NCBI GenBank assembly: GCA_023014485.1
Contig: JAJOZX010008800.1
Location: 120,375-184,374 of the forward strand
Length of the DNA stretch: 64,000 nucleotides
Direction: 5' to 3'
From: Bathynomus jamesi
Lineage: Eukaryota > Arthropoda > Malacostraca > Isopoda > Cirolanidae
The notes below the pieces were generated by a model. It saw only the letters and a list, made by a program, of their open reading frames with translations. It did not search any database and was not told the origin of the DNA. Numbering within the stretch: the first letter of the stretch is position 1; every line of letters starts with the position of its first letter. A program made the position numbers and the translations under genes. Positions 22,925 through 36,600 of this stretch are shown here, in pieces.

Positions 22925-23425
22925 AAAAATTCCAAAATCTGGCCCCTGTTGCAGCGCCCTCTGAACCTCTGTTATGGCGCCCTTTGACTAATCGTCGCCG
23001 GTCGGGCTAAACCCGTTTGGCCCATATGGCCAACACGCCACTGCCCAATAAAAACGTATCTCCGGAACAGCATGTCCGAGAATCGTTTGAATGGTCTCGC
23101 TGCTCTTAACATTCATCGGACCTCAGCATCAGTGTTGATGAAATCCTAGATTATTTCATGAAATCTACTCGACGTTCGCAATAGTCGTAAAATGCAAAAT
23201 AAAATACCTTTTTATTAAATCTATTTTTTAAGACGCTGAAATTTTCCAGATTTGCGTTTTATTTTACAATAATGATTAGAATAAAGTTAGCTCACTAAAA
23301 TATGTGTCATCATATGATCACAAGTATTAAACAATTACATTGTTATCTTAAGCGAATGAAACCCGATCATAAAGAAATTTTCGATTTCTGAACCCCCCGA
23401 TGCAGAAATCATGCATACGGCCCTG
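22925..23425 (-). mobile_element. Deleted hAT-type element related to 14023-15915
   Basis: The right end (23345-23425) is an inverted copy of the 14023 terminus (tgcatacggccctg). The interior shares the segment around 14270-14350 and the part after it is deleted. Non-coding. Confidence 0.6.
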
Positions 23426-23547
23426 CTATATACCTATTTGGCTACTGACTGGGGGTTTTAAGCGCAGGCATTTTTCCAAGAATAATCCCCAAGACTATAT
23501 ATCTTGTAAGTAACTTGATCAGTGACCATTCTTCAAAAAAGTTCCTA

Positions 23548-23676
23548 CAGGGTGAGCGAAAAGTCCCTGTGCACCTTCCACTTCCAACACAGTGCAGGTA
23601 CAGGTTCACTACCCTTCTTGCAGGTACAGGTTCACTACCCTTCTTGCAGGTGCACAGGGACTTTTCGCTCACCCGA
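23548..23676. mobile_element. Mini fold-back MITE, mariner-type ends
   Basis: About 129 bp with ends CAGGGTGAGCGAAAAGTCCC and its inverse, flanked by TA. Two tandem copies of a 26-bp unit (caggttcactacccttcttg) form the loop. Confidence 0.75.
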
Positions 23677-23993
23677 TAGAACGGCTGGTTGCTGAAGAAA
23701 TTAGTTATTGTGAAAGCGAGCTTTCCAATTACACAGGCCTGCGAATGACAACTTTGTAAGAGTTGTTTTCTTACTAATAACTGATTGTATATAATAGTTG
23801 TTTTCTTACTAATAACTGATTTTTTATAATTCAACTACGCTGATTTCGAATAAGGTGTCCATTTTTTTCTATCACGTAAGGATTTTCTGCAAACTGGAAG
23901 GGAAACAACAACAACAACAAAAATAAATATTTATTTCAATTTACATTAGGTACCTATTTCGCTTTGTTATACTAATTACAAATGCAAACAACT

Positions 23994-24245
23994 TTAAAAA
24001 GAAAGAAGACTGTTCACGTCAATTACATATTCATCTTTATTTGTCCCGAGTTTCCTTGTGAGATCTATACCTTTTAGTTTCGAATGTAGCGCTGTTCCTT
24101 TTCTTTTATGTAATAATTCTGGAGTATCCCGTTTCAACATCCAGCAGTAATCAGCCATCATGCTGATGTCCCACCTTCCCTGATGTTTTTTCTCCATTTC
24201 TTTGATGTCTTGGTGAAACCAAGCATTTACAGGCCGTAGTTTTTA
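23994..24245 (-). pseudogene. Fragment of an unidentified repeat-encoded protein
   Basis: The minus frame contains WFHQDIKEMEKKHQGRWD then MMADYCWMLKRD, ending after about 80 residues in VIDVNSLLSF. I recall the GRWD..MMADYCW..KRD pattern from uncharacterised invertebrate repeat proteins but cannot name the family. It lies 300 bp upstream of RCE1 exon 1 on the opposite strand. Confidence 0.45.
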
Positions 24246-24539
24246 ATAATAATTTAATGAAAAGTACTTACATATGTAATATGACATTTTGTGAAAAATC
24301 TGTACGTGATGGCGAAAAATGAATAATATTTTTGGAATTAGCGTGCAAAAATTACTATACAAGTGATAAAATATTTTGGACAACAAAACCATCAAGGGCC
24401 GTGTTATTAGTCACTCTGTGATCAAATCATAACCAACACTTCAGCAAAAGAAGAAGATCAAAAAAGTTTTCAGTCCACATATTTAAAAATGGAAGTAATT
24501 CACAAATTGTGAGGAAAATTTTCTTGTAGCTGAATTAAA

Positions 24540-24634
24540 ATGTCATTAGATTGTACTAAAGAAGTATTTGCGTGTATTTTTCTCTCTTTATTATATGTTG
24601 GAAGCCTTTATATCTGGACAGGGACTCAGGGAAG
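24540..24634 (+). CDS. RCE1: RCE1 exon 1 (start codon and first membrane segment)
   Basis: The exon opens with ATG in the context aaaATGt and encodes a short hydrophobic segment ending in YVGSLYIW, the signature of the first RCE1 transmembrane helix. It ends at AG|gtaggc in phase 2. Joined to exon 2 it makes an Arg codon and then DHP, giving the family's RDHP block at the expected distance of six residues after the Trp. Nothing upstream looks like a further exon. It is not preceded by a TATA box I can recognise. Confidence 0.78.
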
Positions 24635-27600
24635 GTAGGCTAATGTTACTCAGTGCCTAAGCATTCCATTTTATGAATTAGGCCTTAGGGTGATTAGCTT
24701 AAGTCTAAACTAGGGCTGAGTAGACTAACTGGCAAAACTTTGTCCAGACAGTGTTCAGAGACAGACACCATGGCAGCGTGATCATATTTAAATTAGGCTA
24801 GGTAATTAGTGTCCTATGAACACTGGACTGTGGAGTTGGAGTTGGCAAAATTTGGTTAATATTCGTTTTAATGCTTCGTTCGTTTTCGATAGGAGACATT
24901 CTATGACAATTTAACATATAAATTCGGGTTAATATTCGTTTTAATGCTTTGTTCGTTTTTGATAGAAGGAGACATTCTATGACAATTTAACATATAAATT
25001 CATATTCAGGACACCTTGAAACCTCAGGGAAACTGATAAAAATCAAGGAAATGTAATAATTATTTTTTATGGAAAAAAAAAAAATTAAAAAAAATGTAGA
25101 CGTAAAAAGTAGCCATTATAGGCCATTGACCGAGTATTTAGCTTTTAACGCTGTTAAAATTTTAACGAACGTCGCCCTCTCCAGTTTTATGGGGAGACAT
25201 CTCGTGGCAAAATTAGGAAACATAGGTAAAAACAACCAATTAAAAATCGTTTTGTTTCACGTGACCTTATCCAACTAATCAGAGACGTACATTTTGAATC
25301 TCTCATAATGCATACTCATTTAAGAATGCTTTTTCAGTCTGGTTTTCATTTTGGTTTGCGGAGGTTGTGATTGCCTGGGTTTTTGGTACCTTGGAACGCA
25401 GTTCCAAAAAACTACTGTTGTTTGCGGTTCCTCAGAGAGACGCAACAACTCTTGTTCGCCTGATCCAGCAACATATTAGGCCTGGGACTACAATCTATTC
25501 TGACGAGTGGTGTGCGTATTCACAACTTGGAAATCTAGGCTACATTCACTGGACAGTCAACCATTCACAGTGGTTCGTGGAAGACACCGTTCACATTCAA
25601 AATATTGAGCGTTGTTGGAAAGATGTGAAAAGCTGGATATTACGGTCTGGCAATAAAACCCAATCAGGTCAGGTTAGGTCAGGTCAGTTTAGGTCAGGTC
25701 AGTTTAGGTCAGGTCAGTTTAGGTCAGGTCAGTTTAGGTCAGGTCAGTTTAGGTCAGGTCAGGTCAGTTTAGGTTAGGTCAGGTCAGGTCAGGTTAGGTC
25801 TGAACCAAAACACATTTTTCTGGTGTTTTTTAGTGTGATTTGCTCAAATCTGAACTTCGTTTCTTTAGGAAATGAGCCATTTTTGAGAAATTTTCAATTT
25901 TAAAATTTCTAAAAAATGGCTCATTTCCCAAAGAAACGAAGTTCAGATTTGAACAAATCACACCACAAAACACCAGGAAAATGTGTTTTGGTTCAGAAAG
26001 GAGGAAAAGCACTAAAACGAATAATTACCTAAATTCGTATTCAGGACACCTTGAAACCTCAGGGAAACTGATAAAAATCAAGGAAATGTAGTAATTATTT
26101 TTTATAAAAAAAAAAAATTGACGTAAAAAGCAGCTATTATAGGCTATTGACTGAGTGTTTACCTCTCTGCTATTAAAATTTTGCCAGTCCTCGTCCTCTC
26201 CAGTTTTATGGGGAGACATCTCGTGGCAAAATTAGGAAATATAGGTCAAATCGGCCAATTAAATCTGGTTTTTGTGTCGTGTTACCTTATCCAACCAATC
26301 AGAGATGTGCATTTTGAATCTCCAATAATGCATACTCATTCCAAAATCCTTATTCAGTTCAGTTTTTGCTATGGTTTGTCTTGGTTGTGATTTGGATTAC
26401 TTATAAAAAAGAAGACAGTGCTGAAGTTTTCTTTACTAGTCATGGTGTTTTACCTACTCGTGTTATTTGTCTGCAATGTGGTCATGAGTGTAATTATAGA
26501 GAAGTTGCTGACTAATATTAGGTAAATTTATAGTATTATACCCGTTTCCCTTTAGAGGTGAAATTTATATTTTTCCTATAGTTTTTGATGTGTTTTGAAT
26601 GAATCTGACCTTCAAAACCGTCGGAAATGACTCGTTTTTGAGATAACCCCCTCCCCCTAGCTGGCAATTGAAAATGAGTCATTTCTGACTATTTTGAAGG
26701 TCAGATTCGTTCAAAACATCAAAAACCATAGGAAAAACAAATTTCACCTTCAAAATTGACACAACCTAACCTAACATATCCTAACCTAAAAGAAAAATAG
26801 GAATTACCTCATTCACGTGCAGGGGTAGGCTGAGGCTCTTCCTGGAGTAGATTTTGCTTGTCTTTAATTGAAGAAATGAATAAATACCTTGCCAGGTATT
26901 GGTATAGATGTTTTGACTGAATACCTGGCCTCTTAACTCATTCCTTTAAATCCTGCTGAAGTCTTTCAATATTTTGTGTGTGAATTTCGATATTCTCGTT
27001 ATCCACAAAATTTTTAGAATGATTAATAACAAAATGCTTGTAGGTAGCTCAGGAATCATTATAAATCACAGAGCCAGGCCTAATGTACTTCTGAATGAGT
27101 GGAATGAGTATTCCATTCTGGTAGCAAAGTAATTCAAATTTGAAATGGATGGAGCGCAGTGATTGGGCAGACATGTAATGGTCACACAAACCAATGTACG
27201 AATACACAAATAAACGTACGAACACACACTAGATACACACCAAAAAAATGTTTATATCACGGAAATGCTATAGAAGGAAAGTGTCTTAGAATTAAAAAAA
27301 TCTACTTAATGAACGTATAATAATTGCTGGACATTAGACGGGTGTAATACTATAATAATACCCAATATTATTGCAGAAGATTGACTAGGGATGAGCATGG
27401 CAGAAAAAAAAGTGTTCCTTCTCTGTTTCCCATTGAAATGGCACGTGGGTTGGGTTGAAAAATCTGATTAATCCCACCTCAAACTGTGGCAAAATTTATT
27501 GTATATTGGGTTATTCTTGACAAAGCGTTTGACACAGCTAGATGCACAGCTCTATTTAGCGTTGGCTTCCGAGAGTGCGGTTAATTGGAGGATTTTTTGC

Positions 27601-30600
27601 CAGGGCTGTGGAGTCGAAGTCAGTCAATTTTGAGTGGAGTCAGAGTCGGTGCAAATCCTTCAACTATAACCATAGCAGCCTAGGCCTAGACCTAGCTCAA
27701 TTTTATGAATAAAATAGATTTAACCTAATGTTTTAATATATAATATAATATATAAATATAGTTGCTTATAATTAATAAGGATTATAATTAATTAACATAA
27801 TTAATAATAAGGAAATTTAAAAATTTTGTACTAGCAACCCTAAATCTTTTTCAGATTTATAGATTTCAATTTGATAAGTAATGATAACAGCGTAATGTCA
27901 CATCAAAAGTATAAATCTGCTGTTTTTTAATATTTTTCACTCACTGCTGATGGAAAATATTACGTATGTCAGTGCCAAAAGGGCACTGATGATCAGGAAA
28001 AAATGTGATGCCAAAATTAGTGCCTTCTCAGGTGAAGGATCCAATGCTCCAACAAGAGCAGGAAATCTAAAACGCCACCTTCAATGGCATCATCCAAAGG
28101 ATTACAAAATTGTGAATGAAAAGTATGATGAAAGAAAGAAGAAGGCTGATGACAATTCAAGCACAAGTTCTCATCAAACTACTGTCACAAAATATTTTAT
28201 GAGTGAAAAGTCACAGTGACTATGACAGTAGACAAATTTAAAGCATGCATAATTGAAATGGTTGTAAAGAATTCTCTCCCTCTAACATTTTTTTCAACCC
28301 CAGCCTTTGCTAATCTGAATGGGGAAATGGCAAATATACTTGGCATTTCATTAGAACGTGGCAACATTCGTAATATGATAATGGAAGAATCGCAAAAGCA
28401 GAAGCATGCTCTAAAAGAATGTCTTCGAGGATGAATCCTGTTCTTAAAGATGGATTCCTGTACTCGCCATAGAGTAAACTATTTTGCAATTAATATTCGC
28501 TTTATCGATGATAAAAAAGAAGTAGTCACGCAGACATTAGCAGTAAGAGATACTAAAGCACAGCATACCAGTGATTATCTTGAAAAACTACTAATGGATG
28601 TATTAAATGATTTTAACATCAGAAAGGACCAGGTATTGTCAATTGTAACACAATGCTTCCAACATGGTGAAAACACTTGAAAAATTTAACAAAAAAGAAG
28701 TTGTGGAAGATTCAGAAGACAGTGATGATTATTCTGAATAATGAACAAGTAATGGTGGTTGATGATCATGATAGTCACGATACATTAGATTCATTTGTGG
28801 ATACTGCAGCAAAAATATCCAAAATCCATCATATGCGCTGCAGTGTCCACACACTGCAGTTGGCAATACGCGATGGCTTGAAAGGACAACATGCAGCTAA
28901 TCTCATTGGAAGAATACGAAAAGTTGCTGTGGCAGCTAGAACGCCAAAACTAGACTCTATTTTGAAGCGACGAGCTGGCAAAGGAGCAATTTTGGACCAA
29001 GCGACTCGGTGGGCAGCACATACATGATGATTCAACGGATTCTTGAAATAAAACCTTTCCTTAGCGACATGGCCTCCCCGGATGTCATCATGACTGAGGC
29101 TCAGTGGGATCCGGTAAAACAACTCGAGGGCTTACTTCGCCATCCTTATAACGTGACAAAAAAATTGCAATCAGATGATTTGACTCCTGGCTTATTCTAT
29201 AAGGAGTGGAAGACGCTTATTTTCCGTCTTTCTCAAACTGGTGGCATACTAGCCGATGATATAAGGAATTCGATGATACAGAGAGAAAAGCTTCTGCTAG
29301 ACAATGATATTCTTTTGGCTGCTATATATGTTGATGCCATGTACAGAGTGACATTAGCAGAAGCGCAGCAAATCAGAGCCAAAGCTGCCTTATGTGATGT
29401 AGCCATACATATTGAAGGTCTATGAGATCATGGTCATGATGAATCCGAGGCAGTAGTTGGGCCACTTCATGGCAGTCATACGATTTCATCGTCATCATCA
29501 AATTCAGGCTCTGATGAAGAATTAGATTTTGAAAAACATCTGGACAGAAAAGAACGATCAAAGCGAAGGCGATTGGAATTGGAACAGGAGGAACACCCCC
29601 AGAGTGCATTGGATAAATTCAAAATCAATTTCTATAAATCATTGGAGGAAGTGGAAAAGATTGATCGTTCATCAAAGTTGACTGTGAAAGAAGCAATTGC
29701 TAAATACCCCAAAATTGTCCAAGATGCTTCTATGACTGTTATGGCCTTGCCACCTACTCAAATTAGTGTAGAACGCTTATTTTCAGCCCTTAAAATCATC
29801 CGCTCTGACTTAAGAGCATCACTGAAAGAAGATTTAATGGAAGTGATCCTTTTTTTAAGAACAAATTCAGTTTAGGTTAGTACATTTTGTTACGGTTGTT
29901 TATAATAATACAAAAACATCTTATTAATTTGCTAAACCAATAATAATCTTATTTTGTTTAAGCTTCAATCAGTTTGTATTTTGGGATTTATTGTAATTAT
30001 TGAATAAAAAGAAAAAAAGCCATTAAGGCATAGTTACAGCCACTAAGTAACCTGATGAGTCATGTGGTGGTGACAAAATGCCTTGTTTATGAATCTCCAT
30101 TGGCCTAATAAAGCTAATCGTAATCAATTTGGCCTTAACATTCCGTCGGAGTTGGAGTTGGCAAATTTTATCACTGACTCCACAGCCCTGGTTTTTGCTT
30201 CAAAGTTTGTGAGCATTGGCTAGGCCAGTGATGGCAAACCTTTTTATCCAAGTGTGTCACTTGCATACATGCATTTTAAATTTAACTACAAAATCATAGA
30301 TAGCTGACTTATTAATCGAAAGTACTAGGGCATAGACGATTTATTGCAGTTTTTCATCAGAATACCAAACATTTTCAACATCCATTGCGTGTCACTGCTG
30401 ACACGCGTGTTATAGGTTCGCCATCACTGGGCTAGGCCAACAAGTTCAAATTGGTGGGCCTGGCAAAATTGTCTATTTATTCCTGTTGGTCACCGCTGAT
30501 TTGTACAAACATCCCAATGCTGCTATTTAAGGTAAGAAATTGCGTAAAAATGCGGGTTAGGTTAGGTTAGGTCTGAACCAAAACACATTTTCCTGGTGTT

Positions 30601-33600
30601 TTTTGGTGTGATTTGTTTAAATATGAACTTCATTTCTTTGGGAAATGAGCTGTTTTTGAGAAATTTTCAATTTTAAAATTTCTCAAAAATGGCTCATTTC
30701 CCAAAGAAACAAAATTCAGATTTGAACAAATCACACCAAAAAATTCCAGAAAAATGTGTGTTGGTTCAGAAAGGAGAAAAAGCACTAAAATGAAAAATTA
30801 CCCAAAATTTTAGTACAACTTGCGACTTTGATTTTCATCAAAAAAGCCATGTTTCTAGTAGTTTTGGTAATTATTCGTTTTAGTGCTCCCTCTCCTTTCT
30901 GAACCAAAACACATTTTTCTGGTGTTTTTTGGTGTGATTTGTTCAAATCGAACTTTGTTTCTTTGGGAAATGAGCCATTTTTGAGAAATTTTCAATTTTA
31001 AAATTTCTCAAAAATGGCTCATTTCTCAAAGAAACGACGTTCGGATTTGAACAAAAAACACCAGAAAAATGTGTGTTACCTAACCTAACCTAACTCTTTT
31101 GCAATAATATTGGTCAGGAACTTGTATATAATTACACTCATGACCACACTGCAGACAAATAACAAGTAGGTAAAACACTGTGACTGGTAAAGAAAACTTC
31201 AGTACCATCTTCTTTTTTATAAATATCTTGTATTAATTGATAGTAATCCAAATCACAACCTCCACAAACCATAGCAAAAAGTGAACTGAAAAAGCATTTT
31301 GGAATGAGTATGCATTATGGGAGATTCAAAATGCATATGTCTGATTGGTCGGATAAGGTCATGTGAAACAAAAACCAGATTTAATTCGCTGATTTGACCT
31401 ATGTTTCCTAATTTTGCCACGAGATGTCTCCCCATAAAACTAGAGAACAGCAAAATTTTAACTGAGGAAAGAGCTAAACACTGGGTCAATGGCCTGTAAT
31501 GGCTGCTTATTGACGTCTAAATTTTTTTTTTTTTCATAAAAAATAATTATTATATTTCCTTGATTTTCATCAGTTTCCCTGAGGTTTCAAGGTGTCCTGA
31601 ATACGAATTTATATATTAAATTGCCATAGAATGTCTCCTATCAAAAATGAAGGGAGCATTAAAATGAATATTAACCTAGTTTTTGAGGTAATTATTCGTT
31701 TTAGTGCTCCCTCTTCTTTCTGGACCAACACATTTTTTCTGGTGTTTTTTTTGTATGATTTGGGTTAATAGTCGTCTTTTGACCCACTTGCACGCAGTTA
31801 AAACGGTATTTCTTTACTATTACACCGATCTCCAGTAGAAAGTTTTAAAAGCTGGTTTTCAATGTTTTTCAATGTGCTGAATTAAAAAATGACACTCATT
31901 TCCGTCGCAAATGATTTGTTAGAGAGTTATTTTAGCTAAAACTCTCAAACAGGAAAAGGGTAAAAAAATGGTACTTCCACTGATTTTAATTTGAATCAGT
32001 TTTGGATAACGTTAGGGGTTAGGTTAGGTTGTTTTAGGTTCGGCCAATTTTGAAGGTGAAATTTATGTTTTTCCTATGGTTTTTGATGTGTTTTGTATTA
32101 ATCTGACTTTCAAAAATCTTCAGAAACCACTCGTTTTTGTGATTCTCCCCACCCAAAAACTCCCGGTTCTCACTGGGGGTCCCCCAGGTAAAAAAGGGTA
32201 GAAAGTTTTAAAAGCTTTAAGCTTCAATAACTCTCTAACAAATCATTTGCAATGGAAATGAGTATAATTTTTTAATTCAGTTCATTGAAAAACATTGAAA
32301 ACCAGCTTTTAAAACTTTCTACCAGAGACTGGTGTAATAGTAAACATTTACCGTTAAAACAGTATAATATACTGAATTGCTATTCAAAACTGACTAAGAA
32401 AATATATATCTTATGTTGTGCAAATTTTTTCAAATGTACTTTTTTTAATAAAATATATTTCTTATTTTGGCTATAATGTACTTTTTTTCATAAAATATTT
32501 TTCCTGATTGGGCTATTTTTTCGCTACTCTGTGACTTAACTAGGTTGCTGGTTTTTGTTCTGGCTATTTTTTTTTTCTAATTGGATTCAGTTTGGTGGTG
32601 ATTGTGATAGAATTATGATGTGCCATTTGTGTGGTTTTGACTTTGAGAACTTGATTTGTATTGTGCCCTAGATGAAGACAAAGGATTGGATGTTTTTATC
32701 AATTACAGGGTTATTCTCTCATTCTTAACTTGCCCGAAATATAACGGTGAGTGCCTAATACGAAAAGATCAGAAGATACTGGTATTTAGGTGAAATAACC
32801 AATAGGGTCATTCCAGCTCAATTGGTACAGGGGTGGTCGGGTGACCATCTCCGATTTTCTTCAAATTTTCAGGGTTGATTCATACACCATTCAATAGCTT
32901 AAATCTAAAATTTTAGCTTCCTCAGTCAAAAACTTTTAATTTTATGGTCACTTAAATGGCCCCCACCTTCGACAAAAAATGCCTATGTTGGGTTTGATCG
33001 GCCAACGCCTTCATTTTGAGATGCCTTGAGAAGTGTCTTCTAATAGGAGTAGAAGCTTCAAATTTGTCATGCCAATACAACTTCTGGTGGGCTTTTCAAT
33101 TTTGCAAGCAAAAAGGCTGTGGAACAAATAGTTTCTAAGTTACAAGGGCTTAAATATGGCTCCATTTTGAAGCTTGCATCAATTCCTCCCACTTTTACAA
33201 CTCTACCATTTTCAAAAGTTTTAGTTCTACATCAATCACAGCTGTTTTAATACTCCTAATAGTCTCTATGGGTTGTAAATTTATGAGTGAAATAAAAAAA
33301 TAACCAAAAAAGGATTTATTTCTATTTTTAAAAATTTCCAAAAGTTGATATTTTCACAAAATTTGCAAAATTAATATCAACTTTGGGGCTTAATATAAAG
33401 GTGTCCAAAATTAGTCAGGGAGTTGATACTTCTAGTAAAGAAAGATACATATGTGTAAAAAAAACATATATTAAGGAATAGATCTCAACTCAACTCCTTC
33501 ATATAGTTTTGGTGATTCAAAGAAAAGTGCTTTTTATGAAAAATCTCAAATTTTTTCAAAATTTTTAAATTTTTAAATTTCTATTTATGACATTGAATTG

Positions 33601-36600
33601 TAATTTTACTTCCATTTTATTACTTAAGTTGATTTACAATTGTAATATGTAAATAAGTCTAAAAATACAAGAAATTTAATATTCTATCAAAACAACTCAA
33701 TACTGATAAAGAATTTAATAGCTCATTTCGCTTTGTATATTCTTATAAATGTAAAACATGATGGTTAATCATTAATGTCCAGGCCTATTTTATAGATCAT
33801 GATCTTTTATTTTCAGAAAATTTAACTAGAGCAATTAACTTAATTTTACTGCCTGTAATAATGGCTTATTCTAATCAAGAATCAAAGTGCAGCTTTGGTA
33901 TGTACTTGGATGATCCATGTCATGAACACAGACTCACCAGGAAGGTGGGTATGTATACCTTACATGAGCTGACAGATGAAACAAGGAAACTGCTATTGTG
34001 GAGAACAAAAGCAACTGTAATCAACCCAAATAGTGCTACTGTACGCTACCACCATGAAAAAATGTTTGGAATACATTACCAACAAATGCTACGTAGCTGC
34101 CAAGATCCATGGAGAAATCATTGAAAGAAGATAACAAGTAAGTAAATATAGGTACTAATATATTTATATTTCATAAAGAAGTTTATATTGTAAATTGTAA
34201 CCTAAATTAGCTATTTAATTTTAATAGGGTAGGCTATATACTGTGCTACTGAATGCATATGTTTTGAATATTTTATACGAATAGCCTATAACCAAATGTT
34301 GAGGTTTTAAAATTATTTTCCAATGTGTTTAGAGTTTACATTACCCTACTTTATTTGCAGAATCACTACAAATTATTGACAAAGACATAGCAACTAGACT
34401 GAATCTGATACCAGGACAGAAACTTTGCTCAACAAGTTGAGCAAAGTTTCTGTTTCTTCAATCGTCTTGGCTTCTCTAGAGCCAAGACGATTGAAGATGA
34501 AAAAGACTCGGGTAGTGATGAATATGTTCCAGAAGAAATAGTTAATGAGACATTTGACAAAACGTTAGGTTCACTAGAGTATGCTCACCCATTAAGTATG
34601 TAAGAGCAAGAGATCAAAAGTTTTACGTGAAAAGGAAACTAAAGCAAATTGAAACATCAACAAAATCAAAGCTGTCAAAAGTACTTCATATGAAGCCTAG
34701 CATTTTGGATGAGGAAGAAAAGTGTTATCAGCATATGATAGAGGAACTGAAAGAAAAGTGTAAAACTAGTACCAGACAAGAAAAGATACAAATTCTAACA
34801 CACCTTCCAATTGGTAAAACCTGGTCCAGAGAAAGAATTATGAAAGAATTTGAAGTGTCAGCCAGAATGGTTAATGCTGTGAGGGCCTTAAAGAGAAAAG
34901 AAGATATCCTTCCTATAATGAGAAATAAAAAGAGTAGCAAGGGTATAAGCAATGAAATAAAGGAAAGGGTGATAGAATTTTTCCAAAACAATGAATATAC
35001 AGTGGACCCCCGATTTGAGTACGCTCGTCCATAGGCTCCTATTGACTTGACTTGAGTAGAAAACTCGATTTGAGTACGCCAGCCGGCGACGCTGAACGCG
35101 TTTCAGTTTGTCTAGAGCGTTCGTTGCGGGAACATTCGGGGTCTAATGTTTTGAATAGTACAGGTGTTCTTAGGGATTTCTGTTAGAATTTTGTACATTT
35201 TGTTTTCTGACTTTGTACTTAGTGTTTATTTATGTTAGTTTCTGTTGATTACAGCATAAAATAGTGAAAATATAGCATAAATTTGGTGATTCATACATGC
35301 AGTGACTTTGATACTGTATTTTATATTGTGACATAGTGTACTTTTATAGTGATGGCTTCTAAATGTACATCTACATCAAAAGACTCATAAAAGAAGAAAC
35401 GCCTTTTTACAATAGAGATGAAATTGGAGATTATTAGAAAAAGTGAAGAGGGCAAAAGTCTCAAAGACTTAGCTGAGGAATATGACATTCCTAAGACCAG
35501 TATTTCGAGCATTTTGCGTCGTAAAGATTCTGTGAAGGGTACGAGGGCTGTTAAGGGCTAAATTTCGTAGGCCAATTTCTATAGAAAAAGTAGGGGTGGG
35601 GTGAAATTTTTGGGTTTTGGAATGAATTAATTAATTCCCATAGGTTATTAAGTTCGATTTGAGTACATTTCGAATTGATAGTAGGGCAGCTAAACAAGTT
35701 GAAGTGGACAATCCGGACAAAAGCACCAAACTTTCCCTACTTGTATATTTTGGACCAACAATTAAAAATATCCCCGGAACCACCTTCAGAGACCATTACT
35801 TGGCCGCCATAGACAAAATGGAATTTCTGATATAAGTTTCAATAGAGAATTCCCTTGGCATGTTTGGCATGATCAGATCAATAAAACAACTTTTAAGCTG
35901 ATCAGAAGTATGTTTACTGCAGAAATCACACTTCGTACAACATATACAGTGAAAATCGTGAATATTTTAACACAAAAACCATGTTTAAGAAAAATCAACG
36001 AAACTATAACAATTGAAGATCTCACCCACCAAAAAGTAGACCTTTAGCTCTATAACTGAATGTGGGAGAGGAAAATTGGCAAAATATGTGCATTTTAAAA
36101 AATGAAATTCTACAAAGGTCAAAATGCTACCCTTTCATATTTGCACAATTTTCATGCATTATTCGTGGTTCTATAGAAAACGTGTATTAACAACATTTGT
36201 AGAGTAAGGGCAGGGCTATTAAATGGGCACCATAAAATGGAAATATCTTGGCATTTAGCATTGCAATGCCTACTGTCCCAACTCACCCCGCTCGATGCTA
36301 TATGTTAAACTGCACAGTTGCAGCTACACAGTTCTGTACACTTCCACCTGGCCTTCTTGCAAGCACACCTGGTGCCACATCCACTCTTGCTCTTGCAGCC
36401 GCATTTGACCAATTCGCTGCAAGCTTTAGATGCTACTGGTCTTGTGGTCCAAACTGGTGTCCATGACTGGGACTCTTCGCTAAAGGTCCATCCCCATCCT
36501 TCAGGAGTTGGAAGATTCTGTTCACTTCTCTCACAGGTCGACCATATTCCTCCTTGGTATGTGACCCTCCTGGTGTGTTGGAGAAGAGCATCCTGAGTTG

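Noticed and set aside
23442..23834. 130-residue minus frame
   Set aside because: It runs through a fold-back MITE with an internal 26-bp duplication and has no recognisable domain.
24855..31680. Single 6.8-kb Merlin element spanning both termini
   Set aside because: The two outer termini are inverted, but the flanks show no matching duplication and the interior is a mixture of several partial copies plus a complete hAT.
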